This document shows positions 9,662-17,191 of a stretch of DNA of 64,000 bases, one piece after another; position 1 is the first letter of the stretch; every line of letters starts with the position of its first letter. Made by a program: the position numbers and the translations under genes. The notes beneath the pieces were generated by a model that was not told the origin of the DNA, did not search any database, and was given only the letters and a program-made list of their open reading frames with translations. Origin of the DNA: Streptomyces antnestii (GTDB lineage Bacteria; Actinomycetota; Actinomycetes; Streptomycetales; Streptomycetaceae); contig NZ_RZYA01000004.1 of NCBI RefSeq assembly GCF_004005495.1, positions 391,721 through 455,720 of the forward strand, given 5' to 3'.

Positions 9662-9693
9662 GAGCCCCGTCCAGTGCCTGGACGGGGCTCTTT
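9662..9693 (+). terminator. Intrinsic terminator after qcrB
   Basis: 12-bp perfect stem, gagccccgtcca (9662-9673) with tggacggggctc (9679-9690), 5-nt loop and a short T run, lying 41 bases after the qcrB stop. Confidence 0.8.
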
Positions 9694-9710
9694 GCCGTCC
9701 CGGGGCTGGA

Positions 9711-9716
9711 TAGGGT
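9711..9716 (+). promoter_or_regulatory. trpD: Candidate trpD -10 element
   Basis: TAGGGT lies 39 bases before the trpD ATG, just after the qcrB terminator. No good -35 hexamer is visible. Confidence 0.4.
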
Positions 9717-9755
9717 GGAGGGGTTCCCATCGACACCGAAAACCAGGAGCGGCAG

Positions 9756-10820
9756 ATGAGTGCTGTGACCCCCGCAGGAGGCAACACCGCGGCGGGCCGT
9801 TCCTGGCCCCAGGTACTGAACGGCCTGCTCGACGGACGTGACCAGAGCGCCGACGACACCGCGTGGGCGATGGACCGGATCATGCGCGGCGAGGCCACCG
9901 ACGCGCAGATCGCCGGGTTCGCGGTGGCTCTGCGGGCCAAGGGCGAGACCGTGGAGGAGATCTCCGGTCTCGTACGGGCCATGTACGAACACGCGAACGT
10001 GATCGACGTACCCGGCGACACCGTCGACATCGTCGGTACGGGCGGCGACGGCGCCAAGACGGTCAACATCTCCACGATGTCCGCGATCGTCATCGCCGGC
10101 GCGGGCGCCAAGGTCGTCAAGCACGGCAACCGTGCCGCGTCGTCGGCGTCCGGCGCCTCGGACGTCCTGGAGAAGCTCGGCGTCAATCTGGAGCTCACGC
10201 CGGCCCGCGTCGCCGAGGTCGCGGAGGAAGCGGGGATCACCTTCTGCTTCGCCGTGAAGTTCCACCCGGCGCTGCGGTACGTGGCGGCCGCCCGCAGCCA
10301 GCTGGGGATCCGGACGACGTTCAACTTCCTCGGCCCCCTGACCAACCCGGCCAGGGTGCGCGCCCAGGCCGTCGGCGTCGCCGACGCGCGGATGGCGCCC
10401 ATCGTGGCCGGCGTCTTCGCCGAGCGCGGCCACTCGTCCCTGGTCTTCCGCGGCGACGACGGCCTGGACGAGCTGACGACGACGGCGACCTCCCGGATCT
10501 GGGTGGTGCGCGACGGCGCCGTGCGCGAGGAGGCCTTCGACCCGCGGGACGTCGGCATCGACCTGGTGCCGGTGTCCGCGCTGCGGGGCGCCGACGCGTC
10601 CTACAACGCGGAGGTCGCGCGGCGGCTCCTGGACGGGGAGACCGGTCCGGTGCGGGACGCGGTACTCCTGAACTCGGCGGCCGCGCTCGTCGCTCTGACG
10701 CCCGGTGAGGGGCCTCTGGCGGGCCAGATCAGGGCCGCCATGGACCGCGCCGCTCAGTCGATCGACTCGGGTGCGGCGAAGCGGGCCCTGGAGCGCTGGG
10801 TGGCGGCCTCCAACGCGTGA
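9756..10820 (+). CDS. trpD: Anthranilate phosphoribosyltransferase
   Basis: Transfers phosphoribose from PRPP to anthranilate, the second step of tryptophan synthesis. It has 354 residues, with the PRPP-binding loop [14 protein letters not shown] starting at residue 94, the KHGNRAASS anthranilate-site segment near 127, and NFLGPLTNP near 190. The ATG at 9756 follows an aggagcggcag site. It is monocistronic and far from other trp genes except the trpEG fusion at 36.7-38.6 kb. trpD next to the qcr genes is a conserved actinobacterial arrangement. Confidence 0.96.
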   Translation: MSAVTPAGGNTAAGRSWPQVLNGLLDGRDQSADDTAWAMDRIMRGEATDAQIAGFAVALRAKGETVEEISGLVRAMYEHANVIDVPGDTVDIVGTGGDGAKTVNISTMSAIVIAGAGAKVVKHGNRAASSASGASDVLEKLGVNLELTPARVAEVAEEAGITFCFAVKFHPALRYVAAARSQLGIRTTFNFLGPLTNPARVRAQAVGVADARMAPIVAGVFAERGHSSLVFRGDDGLDELTTTATSRIWVVRDGAVREEAFDPRDVGIDLVPVSALRGADASYNAEVARRLLDGETGPVRDAVLLNSAAALVALTPGEGPLAGQIRAAMDRAAQSIDSGAAKRALERWVAASNA

Positions 10821-10904
10821 CGCCGAGGGCGCGGCCGGGCTGTCGTCTCACAGCCTGGACCGCGCCCTCGCCGTTCCCGCGTCGTGTGGCAGGATGCTCT
10901 CCAA

Positions 10905-11022
10905 GGTCATGAGTGACAGCGATCGAGGCCCCAGCCCGCTGTCCGGCAACCCTCCGTCCGTGGCGGGGTGCCCTGGGTGAAGACCAGGCAGTGCACAGCA
11001 AGGTGCACTGCAAGCGCGGACC
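10905..11022 (+). promoter_or_regulatory. SAM-IV riboswitch
   Basis: The segments ggtcatgagtgacagc, ggccccagcccgctgtc, cggcaaccctcc, ggtgccctgggtgaagacc and gcaagcgcggaccc occur in the order expected of the SAM-IV aptamer (related to SAM-I), which is known from actinobacteria upstream of sulfur-metabolism genes. The aptamer 3' end overlaps a 7-bp hairpin (ggacccc 11018-11024 with ggggtcc 11035-11041) that could be part of the expression platform. It lies 165 bases before the aminotransferase start. Confidence 0.88.
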
Positions 11023-11063
11023 CCTGCATACCCTGGGGTCCTGGTCCTCAAGGGAGCAGTCTC

Positions 11064-11084
11064 GTGAGCAAGCGAATGCGATAG
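11064..11084 (+). CDS. Possible six-codon upstream ORF (MSKRMR)
   Basis: GTG-AGC-AAG-CGA-ATG-CGA-TAG begins 7 bases after a gggag site and lies between the SAM-IV aptamer and the aminotransferase gene. Nothing shows that it is translated. It could couple translation to the riboswitch platform, or be chance. Confidence 0.3.
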   Translation: MSKRMR

Positions 11085-11186
11085 GGCGTATGGGCCCCGC
11101 CTCCGCACCCCCTTTTTCTCTTCAGCCGTGCCGTTGAGCTGTCCGCTCCGCACGGTCACTTCGCTTACCTCTCACGGGAGTTCGCC

Positions 11187-12548
11187 ATGTCTGTCTCCAC
11201 CGCTGCCGCCGACCAGTCGCTTTGCACCCCCCTGCCCGTTCTCGGCCGGGATGTCACCGTTCCGCTCGTCACCGGTGGCGAGGTCACCTACGCCGCCCTC
11301 GACTACGCGGCCAGCGCCCCGGCGCTCCAGCGGGTCTGGGACGACGTGGCGGCCTACGCGCCGTACTACGGCAGCGTCCACCGCGGGGCCGGCTACCTCT
11401 CGCAGCTGTCGACCGACCTCTTCGAGAACTCCCGGGTGACCGTCGCCGAGTTCCTCGGCTGCCGCGAGGACGACCAGGTGATCTTCACCCGGTCCACCAC
11501 CGACTCGCTCAACCTGCTCGCCGCCGTACTCCCCGCCGACTGTCAGGTCTTCGTCTTCGAGACCGAGCACCACGCCTCGCTCCTGCCGTGGCGCGACGCC
11601 CGGGTGACCTACCTGAACGCGCCCCGCACCCACGAAGAGGCCGTCCAGACCCTGGAGCGCGCCCTCGCCGACCGCGACCCCCACGGGCCCGCCCTGGTGT
11701 GTGTCACCGGCGCCTCGAACGTCACCGGCGAGCTGTGGCCGGTCCGTGAGCTGGCCGCCGCGGCCCACGCGCACGGCGCCCGTATCGTCCTCGACGCCGC
11801 GCAGCTCGCCCCGCACCACCCGGTGGACATCCAGGACCTCGACGTCGACTGGGTCGCCTTCTCCGGGCACAAGCTGTACGCGCCCTTCGGCTCCGGTGTC
11901 CTCGCGGGGCGTGCCGACTGGCTCCAGGGTGCCGAGCCCTACCTCGCGGGCGGCGGCGCCTCCCGCAAGGTCGCCCGCCGCGCCGACGGCGGGGTGGACG
12001 TCGAGTGGCACGACAGCGCGGCCCGCCACGAGGCCGGTTCGCCGAACGTCATCGGCGTCTACTCCATCGCCTCCGCCTGCAAGGCGCTCACCGAGGCCGG
12101 CTTCGACTCGCTCGTCGCCCGTGAGGAGTACCTGATCGGCAAGGTCCGCGAGGGTCTCGCGGCCGTGCCCGAGGTGAAGGTGCTCTCGCTGTTCGGCGAC
12201 GACGCCCCGCGTGTCGGTGTCCTCTCCTTCGTCGTCGAGGGCTGGAACAGCTCCCACTTCGCCGCCGCGCTCTCCGCCGAGTACGGCATCGGCGTGCGCG
12301 ACGGGCTCTTCTGCGCCCACCCCCTCGTCCGCACCCTGCTTGGCAGCGACCCGCAGACGCAGGGTGAGTGCGGGGCGCCCGAGGCGGCGCCCGGCGAGAA
12401 GTCGCTGAACGCGATCCGCGTGAGCTTTGGTGCGGGTACGCCGGACGAGCACGTGGAGCGCTTCGTGCGCGCCGTCACCGAGCTGGTCCGACAGGGCGCG
12501 CGCTGGAACTACCGCACCGAGGGCGGGCGTTGCGTCCCCGCGGTGTGA
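11187..12548 (+). CDS. Class V aminotransferase / cysteine desulfurase-like enzyme
   Basis: PLP enzyme of the NifS/Csd superfamily, 453 residues. The Schiff-base lysine lies in FSGHKLYA (about residue 229), the cofactor-stacking His in ETEHHASLLPW, and a candidate persulfide Cys in RDGLFCAHPL (about 375), matching the group II desulfurase position. The ATG at 11187 follows a gggag site. It is preceded by a SAM-IV riboswitch, so it is probably repressed when S-adenosylmethionine is plentiful and works in sulfur metabolism. The exact substrate is unknown. No scaffold or transfer protein is adjacent. A terminator separates it from the convergent RAM-domain gene. Confidence 0.88.
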   Translation: MSVSTAAADQSLCTPLPVLGRDVTVPLVTGGEVTYAALDYAASAPALQRVWDDVAAYAPYYGSVHRGAGYLSQLSTDLFENSRVTVAEFLGCREDDQVIFTRSTTDSLNLLAAVLPADCQVFVFETEHHASLLPWRDARVTYLNAPRTHEEAVQTLERALADRDPHGPALVCVTGASNVTGELWPVRELAAAAHAHGARIVLDAAQLAPHHPVDIQDLDVDWVAFSGHKLYAPFGSGVLAGRADWLQGAEPYLAGGGASRKVARRADGGVDVEWHDSAARHEAGSPNVIGVYSIASACKALTEAGFDSLVAREEYLIGKVREGLAAVPEVKVLSLFGDDAPRVGVLSFVVEGWNSSHFAAALSAEYGIGVRDGLFCAHPLVRTLLGSDPQTQGECGAPEAAPGEKSLNAIRVSFGAGTPDEHVERFVRAVTELVRQGARWNYRTEGGRCVPAV

Positions 12549-12571
12549 TCCGCCCGCCTCGCCGGACATGA

Positions 12572-12599
12572 CGAAGGCCGCCCCTCGGGGCGGCCTTCG
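12572..12599. terminator. Bidirectional terminator
   Basis: 13-bp perfect stem, cgaaggccgcccc with its complement across a 2-nt loop, between the convergent aminotransferase and RAM-domain genes. Confidence 0.75.
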
Positions 12600-12614
12600 G
12601 TCGTCACGGGGCCG

Positions 12615-12896
12615 CTAGTTGTCGAGCCCGATCGCGAACGCCGCCTCCAGGTCGTGCTGGGAGTACGTGCGGAACGCGACGTGCGTGTCCGTGGCCTCCA
12701 CGCCCGCGATCTTGCTGATCTTCCCGGGGATGACGTCCGCGAGGTCGTCGTGGCGCGCGACGCGCACCATGGCGATCAGGTCGTACGTGCCGGTCACGGA
12801 GAAGACCTCGCTGACGCTGTCCAGGGCGGCGATCGACTCGGCGATCTCGGGGATCCGGTCCACGCTGGTCTTGATGAGCACGATCGCGGTGATCAC
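12615..12896 (-). CDS. Stand-alone Lrp/AsnC ligand-binding (RAM) domain protein
   Basis: 93 residues matching only the effector-binding half of Lrp/AsnC regulators (ITAIVLIKTSVDRIPEIAESI..., SVTGTYDLIAMVRV...). No helix-turn-helix is present. The GTG start at 12896 overlaps the stop of the upstream rhomboid gene by four bases (GTGA), so translation is probably coupled. Stand-alone RAM proteins form rings and may bind amino acids or hetero-oligomerise with full regulators; which applies here cannot be read from sequence. The same arrangement with a rhomboid gene is, I believe, common in Streptomyces. Confidence 0.9.
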   Translation of the reverse strand: MITAIVLIKTSVDRIPEIAESIAALDSVSEVFSVTGTYDLIAMVRVARHDDLADVIPGKISKIAGVEATDTHVAFRTYSQHDLEAAFAIGLDN

Positions 12897-13639
12897 GGCT
12901 GGCTGTCTCCCTCGGTGGCCGTGGCTGGGACTTGTTTCACTGTAGCCCGCCCTCTGTAGCGCACCCACGCGTAGAGGAACCCGACGGAGAACCCGACCAG
13001 GTGTGCCAGATACGCCACCCCCGGCCCCCGGCTGCCCTGCCCCGCCGCCGCCCACTGGAGCGCCACCCAGAACGGCAGCACCACCCAGGCGGGAAACCGC
13101 AGCGGCAGGAAGAACAGGAACGGGAACAGGCTCGTCACGCGCGCCCCCGGGAAGAGGTACAGGAACGCCCCGAGCACCGCCGAGATCGCCCCTGACGCGC
13201 CCACCAGGGTCTGCTCGGAGCCGGCGTGCGCGATCGCGTAGCCGAGGAGCGCCACGCAGCCGGAGAGCACGTAGAACAACGCGAACTGGACGTGGCCCAT
13301 CCGTTCCTCGACCATCGCGCCGAAGACGTACAGGAACAGCATGTTGCCCAGCAGGTGGAGCCAGCTGCCGTGGACGAACAGGGCCGTGACGGTGGTGAGG
13401 GCCGCGCGCGGGGAGCCGGTGAGGAGCTGGGCCGGGATCACGCCCCAGTGCTCGAAGTAGTCGCTCTGCGCGGCGAGCAGCCGGTCGCCCGTGCCGTAGA
13501 CGGGGTTGAGTCCGGACCCGGGGGAGAGTACGAAGGCCGCGCAGCACAGCACGATCAGTCCGTACGTCACCGGTGCCGGCTGGTCCCTGACGGCCGACCT
13601 GACCGTTCTGCCCAGCGCCGCACCCCAATTGTCGATCAT
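12893..13639 (-). CDS. Rhomboid family intramembrane serine protease
   Basis: Polytopic membrane protease cleaving transmembrane substrates. Visible marks are HGSWLHLLGNMLFLYVFG, the catalytic GASGA (Ser near residue 150), and the partner His in AHLVGF (near 210). Six hydrophobic segments are present in about 248 residues. The start is uncertain: ATG 13639 (MIDNWGAA) was chosen, while ATG 13651 and GTG 13666 are in frame and none has a clear ribosome-binding site. It overlaps the downstream RAM-domain gene. No N-terminal zinc-finger extension is present, unlike some actinobacterial rhomboids. Confidence 0.9.
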   Translation of the reverse strand: MIDNWGAALGRTVRSAVRDQPAPVTYGLIVLCCAAFVLSPGSGLNPVYGTGDRLLAAQSDYFEHWGVIPAQLLTGSPRAALTTVTALFVHGSWLHLLGNMLFLYVFGAMVEERMGHVQFALFYVLSGCVALLGYAIAHAGSEQTLVGASGAISAVLGAFLYLFPGARVTSLFPFLFFLPLRFPAWVVLPFWVALQWAAAGQGSRGPGVAYLAHLVGFSVGFLYAWVRYRGRATVKQVPATATEGDSQP

Positions 13640-13733
13640 GCGACAGAGCATGACGTAACGGGGCACACCTGCACAGACGGCCTGCCGTTGTTCCCCACTG
13701 TGGACGCCCGAGCGGGGGGTCCCCGGCAGGCCG

Positions 13734-13739
13734 TAGGGT
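13734..13739 (+). promoter_or_regulatory. Candidate -10 element for the zinc-ribbon gene
   Basis: TAGGGT lies 56 bases before the ATG at 13796. Just upstream, the 9-bp arms ggcctgccg (13679-13687) and cggcaggcc (13724-13732) form an inverted repeat that abuts the element. Confidence 0.4.
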
Positions 13740-13795
13740 TACGGGCACCACGCACCACGGAAAACGTACGACCCTGAAAGAAGGCGACAGCCCCG

Positions 13796-14035
13796 ATGAC
13801 GGTTCCCCTGCCGACCGCCGAGACCCGTTGGCGCTGCACTCTCTGCGGCAACCTCACGCGATTCGACGTGACCCGCTCGTCGAAGGTCGTCGAATACGTC
13901 CACCTCGACCTGGCCGGTGACCCGAAGGTCGAGGAACGCGAGGTGGTCAGTGAGACCATCGAGTCGGTGCGCTGCCGCTGGTGCAACGCGGTGGACCAGG
14001 TCGAACTCGTGGACAGGCCGGGTGCCGGCTCCTGA
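13796..14035 (+). CDS. Small zinc-ribbon protein, unknown function
   Basis: 79 residues with two CxxC pairs, CTLCGN near residue 17 and CRWCN near 61, which should form one zinc ribbon. Between them is an acidic, beta-rich segment. I do not recognise a named function. It lies 41 bases upstream of the NYN-domain gene in the same direction, so the pair may be co-transcribed and could act together in RNA metabolism, but that is inference. Confidence 0.8.
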   Translation: MTVPLPTAETRWRCTLCGNLTRFDVTRSSKVVEYVHLDLAGDPKVEEREVVSETIESVRCRWCNAVDQVELVDRPGAGS

Positions 14036-14076
14036 GCGGAGCCGGACCCCCAGGAATACGGACATTGGGGTGACGG

Positions 14077-15426
14077 ATGGTGGAGAGCGCAGGCGGGGAG
14101 GCCGGGGACGGCGCCGCTGAGGTGCTCGACCGGCCGTTGCCCGAAGGCGTGCGGCGCCGGGTCGTGCAGATCGTCTCGGACGGCTTCGGCGGGCTCACGG
14201 TCGCCGAACTGCCGTCCCAGCTGAGGCAGTACGCGCGCTTCACCCCGACGCGGCGCGCCAAGTTCGCCGGCAACGCGATGGCGGCCGCCGTCGAGGGCGA
14301 CACGCTGTTCCGTCAGCGCATCGCCGAACGCCTCAGAGAGGCCCAGCCGGAGCTCGCCGGCGCCCTGGACTCCGGGGCGCCGCCGCCCGCCGCCGACCCG
14401 CTCGACGTGGCCGCCGCGGCCTATGTGCTGCGGCCCGCGGGCTGGGTGAAGCTCGTGGCGGCCGCCGGCGAGGAGGCCGTGCGGGCCGACGCCGAGCGCG
14501 CCGACGAGGAGGCGCGGGCCGAGCTGGAGCGGCTGCGCGCCGAGGTCGAGGCCGCCCACGACCAGACCAGGGCCGAGAAGGAACGGCTGCGCGTGGAGCT
14601 GGAGTCGGCGAAGAAGGAGGCCGAGTCCCTGCACCGCAAGCTGCGCAGCGCGCTGAGCGATGTCAAGCGCGGCGAGGCGGCCCTGCGCAAGGCCCGCGGC
14701 GAGACCGAGGCCGTGCGCGCCGAGACCCACACGCAGCTGTCCGCCGCCGACAGCGAGGCGCGGCGGCTCAAGGCCCGGCTCGGCGAGACGGAAGCCGCCC
14801 TCGAGGCGTCCCGCAAGGCGGCGCGCGAGGGCCGCAGCGTCGAGGACATGCGCGTACGGCTGCTGCTCGACACCGTCCTCGAGGCCGCGCAGGGGCTGCG
14901 CCGTGAGCTGGCGCTGCCGCCCGTGTCGGTGCGCCCCGCCGAGACGGTGGACGCCGTCGAGCCCGGGCGGATGTCACCCAAGGACATCGCGGCCCGTGCC
15001 CTGTCCGAGCACGACCCCGCCATCCTGGACCAGCTCCTCGCCCTGCCGCAGGCCCACCTCGTGGTCGACGGCTACAACGTCACCAAGACCGGCTATCCCA
15101 CGATGCCGCTGGAGAAGCAGCGGCTGCGGCTGCTCGGGTCGCTCTCCCAGCTCGCCGCGCAGACCGGCGCCGAGGTGACCTGTGTCTTCGACGGGGCCGA
15201 ACTGGCCGCGCCCGTCCTGCTCGCGCCGCCGCGCGGGGTGCGCGTGCTGTTCTCCAAGGCGGGCGTCACGGCCGACGAGCTGATCCGTCAGCTGGTGCGT
15301 GCCGAACCGCCCGGCCGGCCCGTGGTGGTCGTCTCCACGGACCGCGAGGTGGCCGACGGGGTCGCCAAGGCGGGCGCGCGCCCCGTCGCGTCCGTGATGC
15401 TCCTCAAGCGCCTCTCGCACAGTTGA
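14077..15426 (+). CDS. NYN-domain (YacP-type) putative ribonuclease with coiled coil
   Basis: 449 residues. The N-terminal part (1-130) is alpha-helical and Ala-rich. A long Glu/Arg/Ala heptad-like coiled coil spans about residues 135-260. The C-terminal NYN/PIN-like domain starts near 326 with LVVDGYNVTK and continues with TCVFDGAEL and VVVVSTDREVADG, which supply the acidic metal-binding residues of this nuclease fold. YacP (Rae1) in Bacillus is a ribosome-associated endoribonuclease, but the coiled-coil form here is the actinobacterial version and its substrate is unknown. A terminator follows at 15599. Confidence 0.85.
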   Translation: MVESAGGEAGDGAAEVLDRPLPEGVRRRVVQIVSDGFGGLTVAELPSQLRQYARFTPTRRAKFAGNAMAAAVEGDTLFRQRIAERLREAQPELAGALDSGAPPPAADPLDVAAAAYVLRPAGWVKLVAAAGEEAVRADAERADEEARAELERLRAEVEAAHDQTRAEKERLRVELESAKKEAESLHRKLRSALSDVKRGEAALRKARGETEAVRAETHTQLSAADSEARRLKARLGETEAALEASRKAAREGRSVEDMRVRLLLDTVLEAAQGLRRELALPPVSVRPAETVDAVEPGRMSPKDIAARALSEHDPAILDQLLALPQAHLVVDGYNVTKTGYPTMPLEKQRLRLLGSLSQLAAQTGAEVTCVFDGAELAAPVLLAPPRGVRVLFSKAGVTADELIRQLVRAEPPGRPVVVVSTDREVADGVAKAGARPVASVMLLKRLSHS

Positions 15427-15598
15427 CGGTCGGCTGACGTTCAGCCGGCGTTCCGGTCCGCGGGTTCTGCACCTTCGTCACATTGGCAACGTAGGTCCCA
15501 TACGTAACTTCTGGTTTCGATGCCCGAATTGGTGGATCGTTTACGCAACGTAGTGTCAAACGGGCATTACTGCACGTGAGTTGAGTGCAAAGAATGCG

Positions 15599-15617
15599 CT
15601 CGGTGACCGAGTTTTTT
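15599..15617 (+). terminator. Hairpin with six-T run after the NYN gene
   Basis: ctcgg (15599-15603), loop tga, ccgag (15607-15611), then TTTTTT. The stem is short but the T run is unusual for this GC-rich DNA. It lies just upstream of the promoter for the NlpC gene. Confidence 0.6.
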
Positions 15618-15628
15618 CTCGTCAGGAT

Positions 15629-15658
15629 TTGAACTGATCACAAGAAGGTCACTAAGGT
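15629..15658 (+). promoter_or_regulatory. Vegetative-type promoter of the first NlpC/P60 gene
   Basis: TTGAAC (15629-15634), an 18-bp spacer and TAAGGT (15653-15658) match the principal sigma factor consensus well. This leaves a 5' leader of about 100 bases before the GTG at 15764. In the rest of the gap (15427-15598) I see an ACGTA/TACGT inverted repeat near 15491-15507 and nothing else. Confidence 0.6.
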
Positions 15659-15763
15659 CGCCTCGAACCTCCGCTCGGGTGATCACTCATCGGGAGTGAC
15701 GGCAGAGGGTCACCGCCCACCGGCGTGTCGGTAGGCGGCTGGAGGAAGAAGGAGCTCGCCCCC

Positions 15764-16795
15764 GTGGCGTCCCACCGTCGACCCAAGCAGCCGAGCCGCA
15801 CCCGCGTGACCGTGCTCACCGCAACCGCCGCCGCAGCCGTGGCCCTCACGTCGCAGGCCGCGCAGGCCGCGCCGAAGCCGAGCAAGAGCGAGGTCAAGGC
15901 CAAGGTCGACAAGCTCTACGAAGAGGCGGGCCTGGCCACCGATCACTACAACGGGGCCAAGGAGAAGCAGAAGAAGCTCGAGAAGGAGATCGGCGACCTC
16001 CAGGACAAGGTCGCCCGCGGCCAGGAGGAGCTCAACACCCTGCGCACCGGCATCGGTTCGATGGCCAGCGCGCAGTACCGCTCCGGCGGCATCGACCCCT
16101 CCGTCCAGCTCTTCCTCTCCGCCGACCCGGACAACTTCCTGGACAAGGCCTCCACGCTCGACCAGCTCAGCGGTCAGCAGGTCGAGGCCCTGAAGAAGAT
16201 CCAGGAGAAGCAGCGCGTCCTTGCGCAGGAGCGCCAGGAGGCCGCCGACAAGCTCAAGGACCTCGCCGACACCCGCACGGAACTCGGCAAGAAGAAGCAG
16301 CAGGTCCAGAGCAAGCTCAGCGCCGCGCAGAAGCTCCTCAACTCCCTGACCGCCGCCGAGCGCCGGAAGATGGCCGCCGACGACGCCCGCGCCAGCCGCT
16401 CCGCCAGCGCCCGCGTCGACCTGGGCAACGAGGTCCCGGCCTCCCAGCGCGGCGCCGCCGCCCTGAACGCGGCCGCCACCCAGCTCGGCAAGCCGTACGT
16501 CTCCGGCGGCACCGGCCCCAACTCCTACGACTGCTCCGGGCTGACCCAGTTCGCCTACGGACAGGCCGGTGTGGGCATAACCCGGACCACGTACACGCAG
16601 CAGAACGACGGAACGAAGATCGGCATGAGCCAGCTCAAGCCCGGCGACCTGGTCTTCTTCAACAACCTCGCGCACGTGGGCCTGTACGCCGGCAACGGCC
16701 AGGTGCTGCACGCCCCGCACCCCGGCGCCGTCGTGCGCTACGAGTCGATGAGCACCGTCGGTTCGTTCATGTTCGGCGTCCGCATCGCCGGCTGA
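15764..16795 (+). CDS. NlpC/P60 peptidoglycan endopeptidase with coiled coil (copy 1)
   Basis: Predicted secreted D-glutamyl-diaminopimelate endopeptidase of the RipA/P60 type. The GTG at 15764 follows aaggag and gives 343 residues. The signal peptide ends near AAQAAPKP. A long coiled coil (about 45-210) with the segment AQYRSGGIDPSVQLFLSADPDNFLDKAS leads to the C-terminal NlpC/P60 domain, whose catalytic Cys lies in NSYDCSGL and whose His lies in LAHVGLYAG. The next gene downstream is a paralogue of the same layout. A c-di-AMP riboswitch was looked for in the leader and not seen. Confidence 0.93.
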   Translation: MASHRRPKQPSRTRVTVLTATAAAAVALTSQAAQAAPKPSKSEVKAKVDKLYEEAGLATDHYNGAKEKQKKLEKEIGDLQDKVARGQEELNTLRTGIGSMASAQYRSGGIDPSVQLFLSADPDNFLDKASTLDQLSGQQVEALKKIQEKQRVLAQERQEAADKLKDLADTRTELGKKKQQVQSKLSAAQKLLNSLTAAERRKMAADDARASRSASARVDLGNEVPASQRGAAALNAAATQLGKPYVSGGTGPNSYDCSGLTQFAYGQAGVGITRTTYTQQNDGTKIGMSQLKPGDLVFFNNLAHVGLYAGNGQVLHAPHPGAVVRYESMSTVGSFMFGVRIAG

Positions 16796-16853
16796 CAGCG
16801 GCGCGCGAAAACGCGCCCGTTCGGGCGAATTCCGACAGTCCCGCTGACTTCGT

Positions 16854-16885
16854 GCCCCGGCATTGACCTGCGTCGATGCCGGGGC
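16854..16885 (+). terminator. Hairpin after NlpC copy 1
   Basis: gccccggcat (16854-16863) pairs with atgccggggc (16876-16885) around a 12-nt loop. The rest of the 396-bp gap to 17191 is GC-rich leader sequence with a weak TAGCTT -10 candidate near 16925. I see no known riboswitch in it. Confidence 0.5.
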
Positions 16886-17191
16886 GCAGCCATTTCCCGT
16901 GCACCGCCGTCCGCTGCGCTGCGTGATAGCTTCCGCGCTGTCCGTCAGCGAGAGCTGCCGTACCTACCGCCGGACGGGCGGGAAGTGACGCCTGTGGAGG
17001 CCCGTGTAAGACCCGGAATCGGGCAGGGGCCCGTGAAGCAGGAACCCGCCGGAAGCGGCCCGCGACGTGGGCTCGCAGACCGGATCCCCGCCCTCGGGCC
17101 GGGGCGGACGTCAATGTCGCCCCGCATTCCGGAGCCCTGCCGCCCGTCCGGGCGGTGGGGGCGGGGGGACGGGAAAGGAGAGCCGCTACCC

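Noticed and set aside
15665..15763. c-di-AMP (ydaO) riboswitch in the leaders of the NlpC/P60 genes
   Set aside because: Cell-wall hydrolase genes of Streptomyces often carry it, so I looked here and in 16796-17191. The conserved blocks (such as the gaacccgacagct segment) are absent in both.
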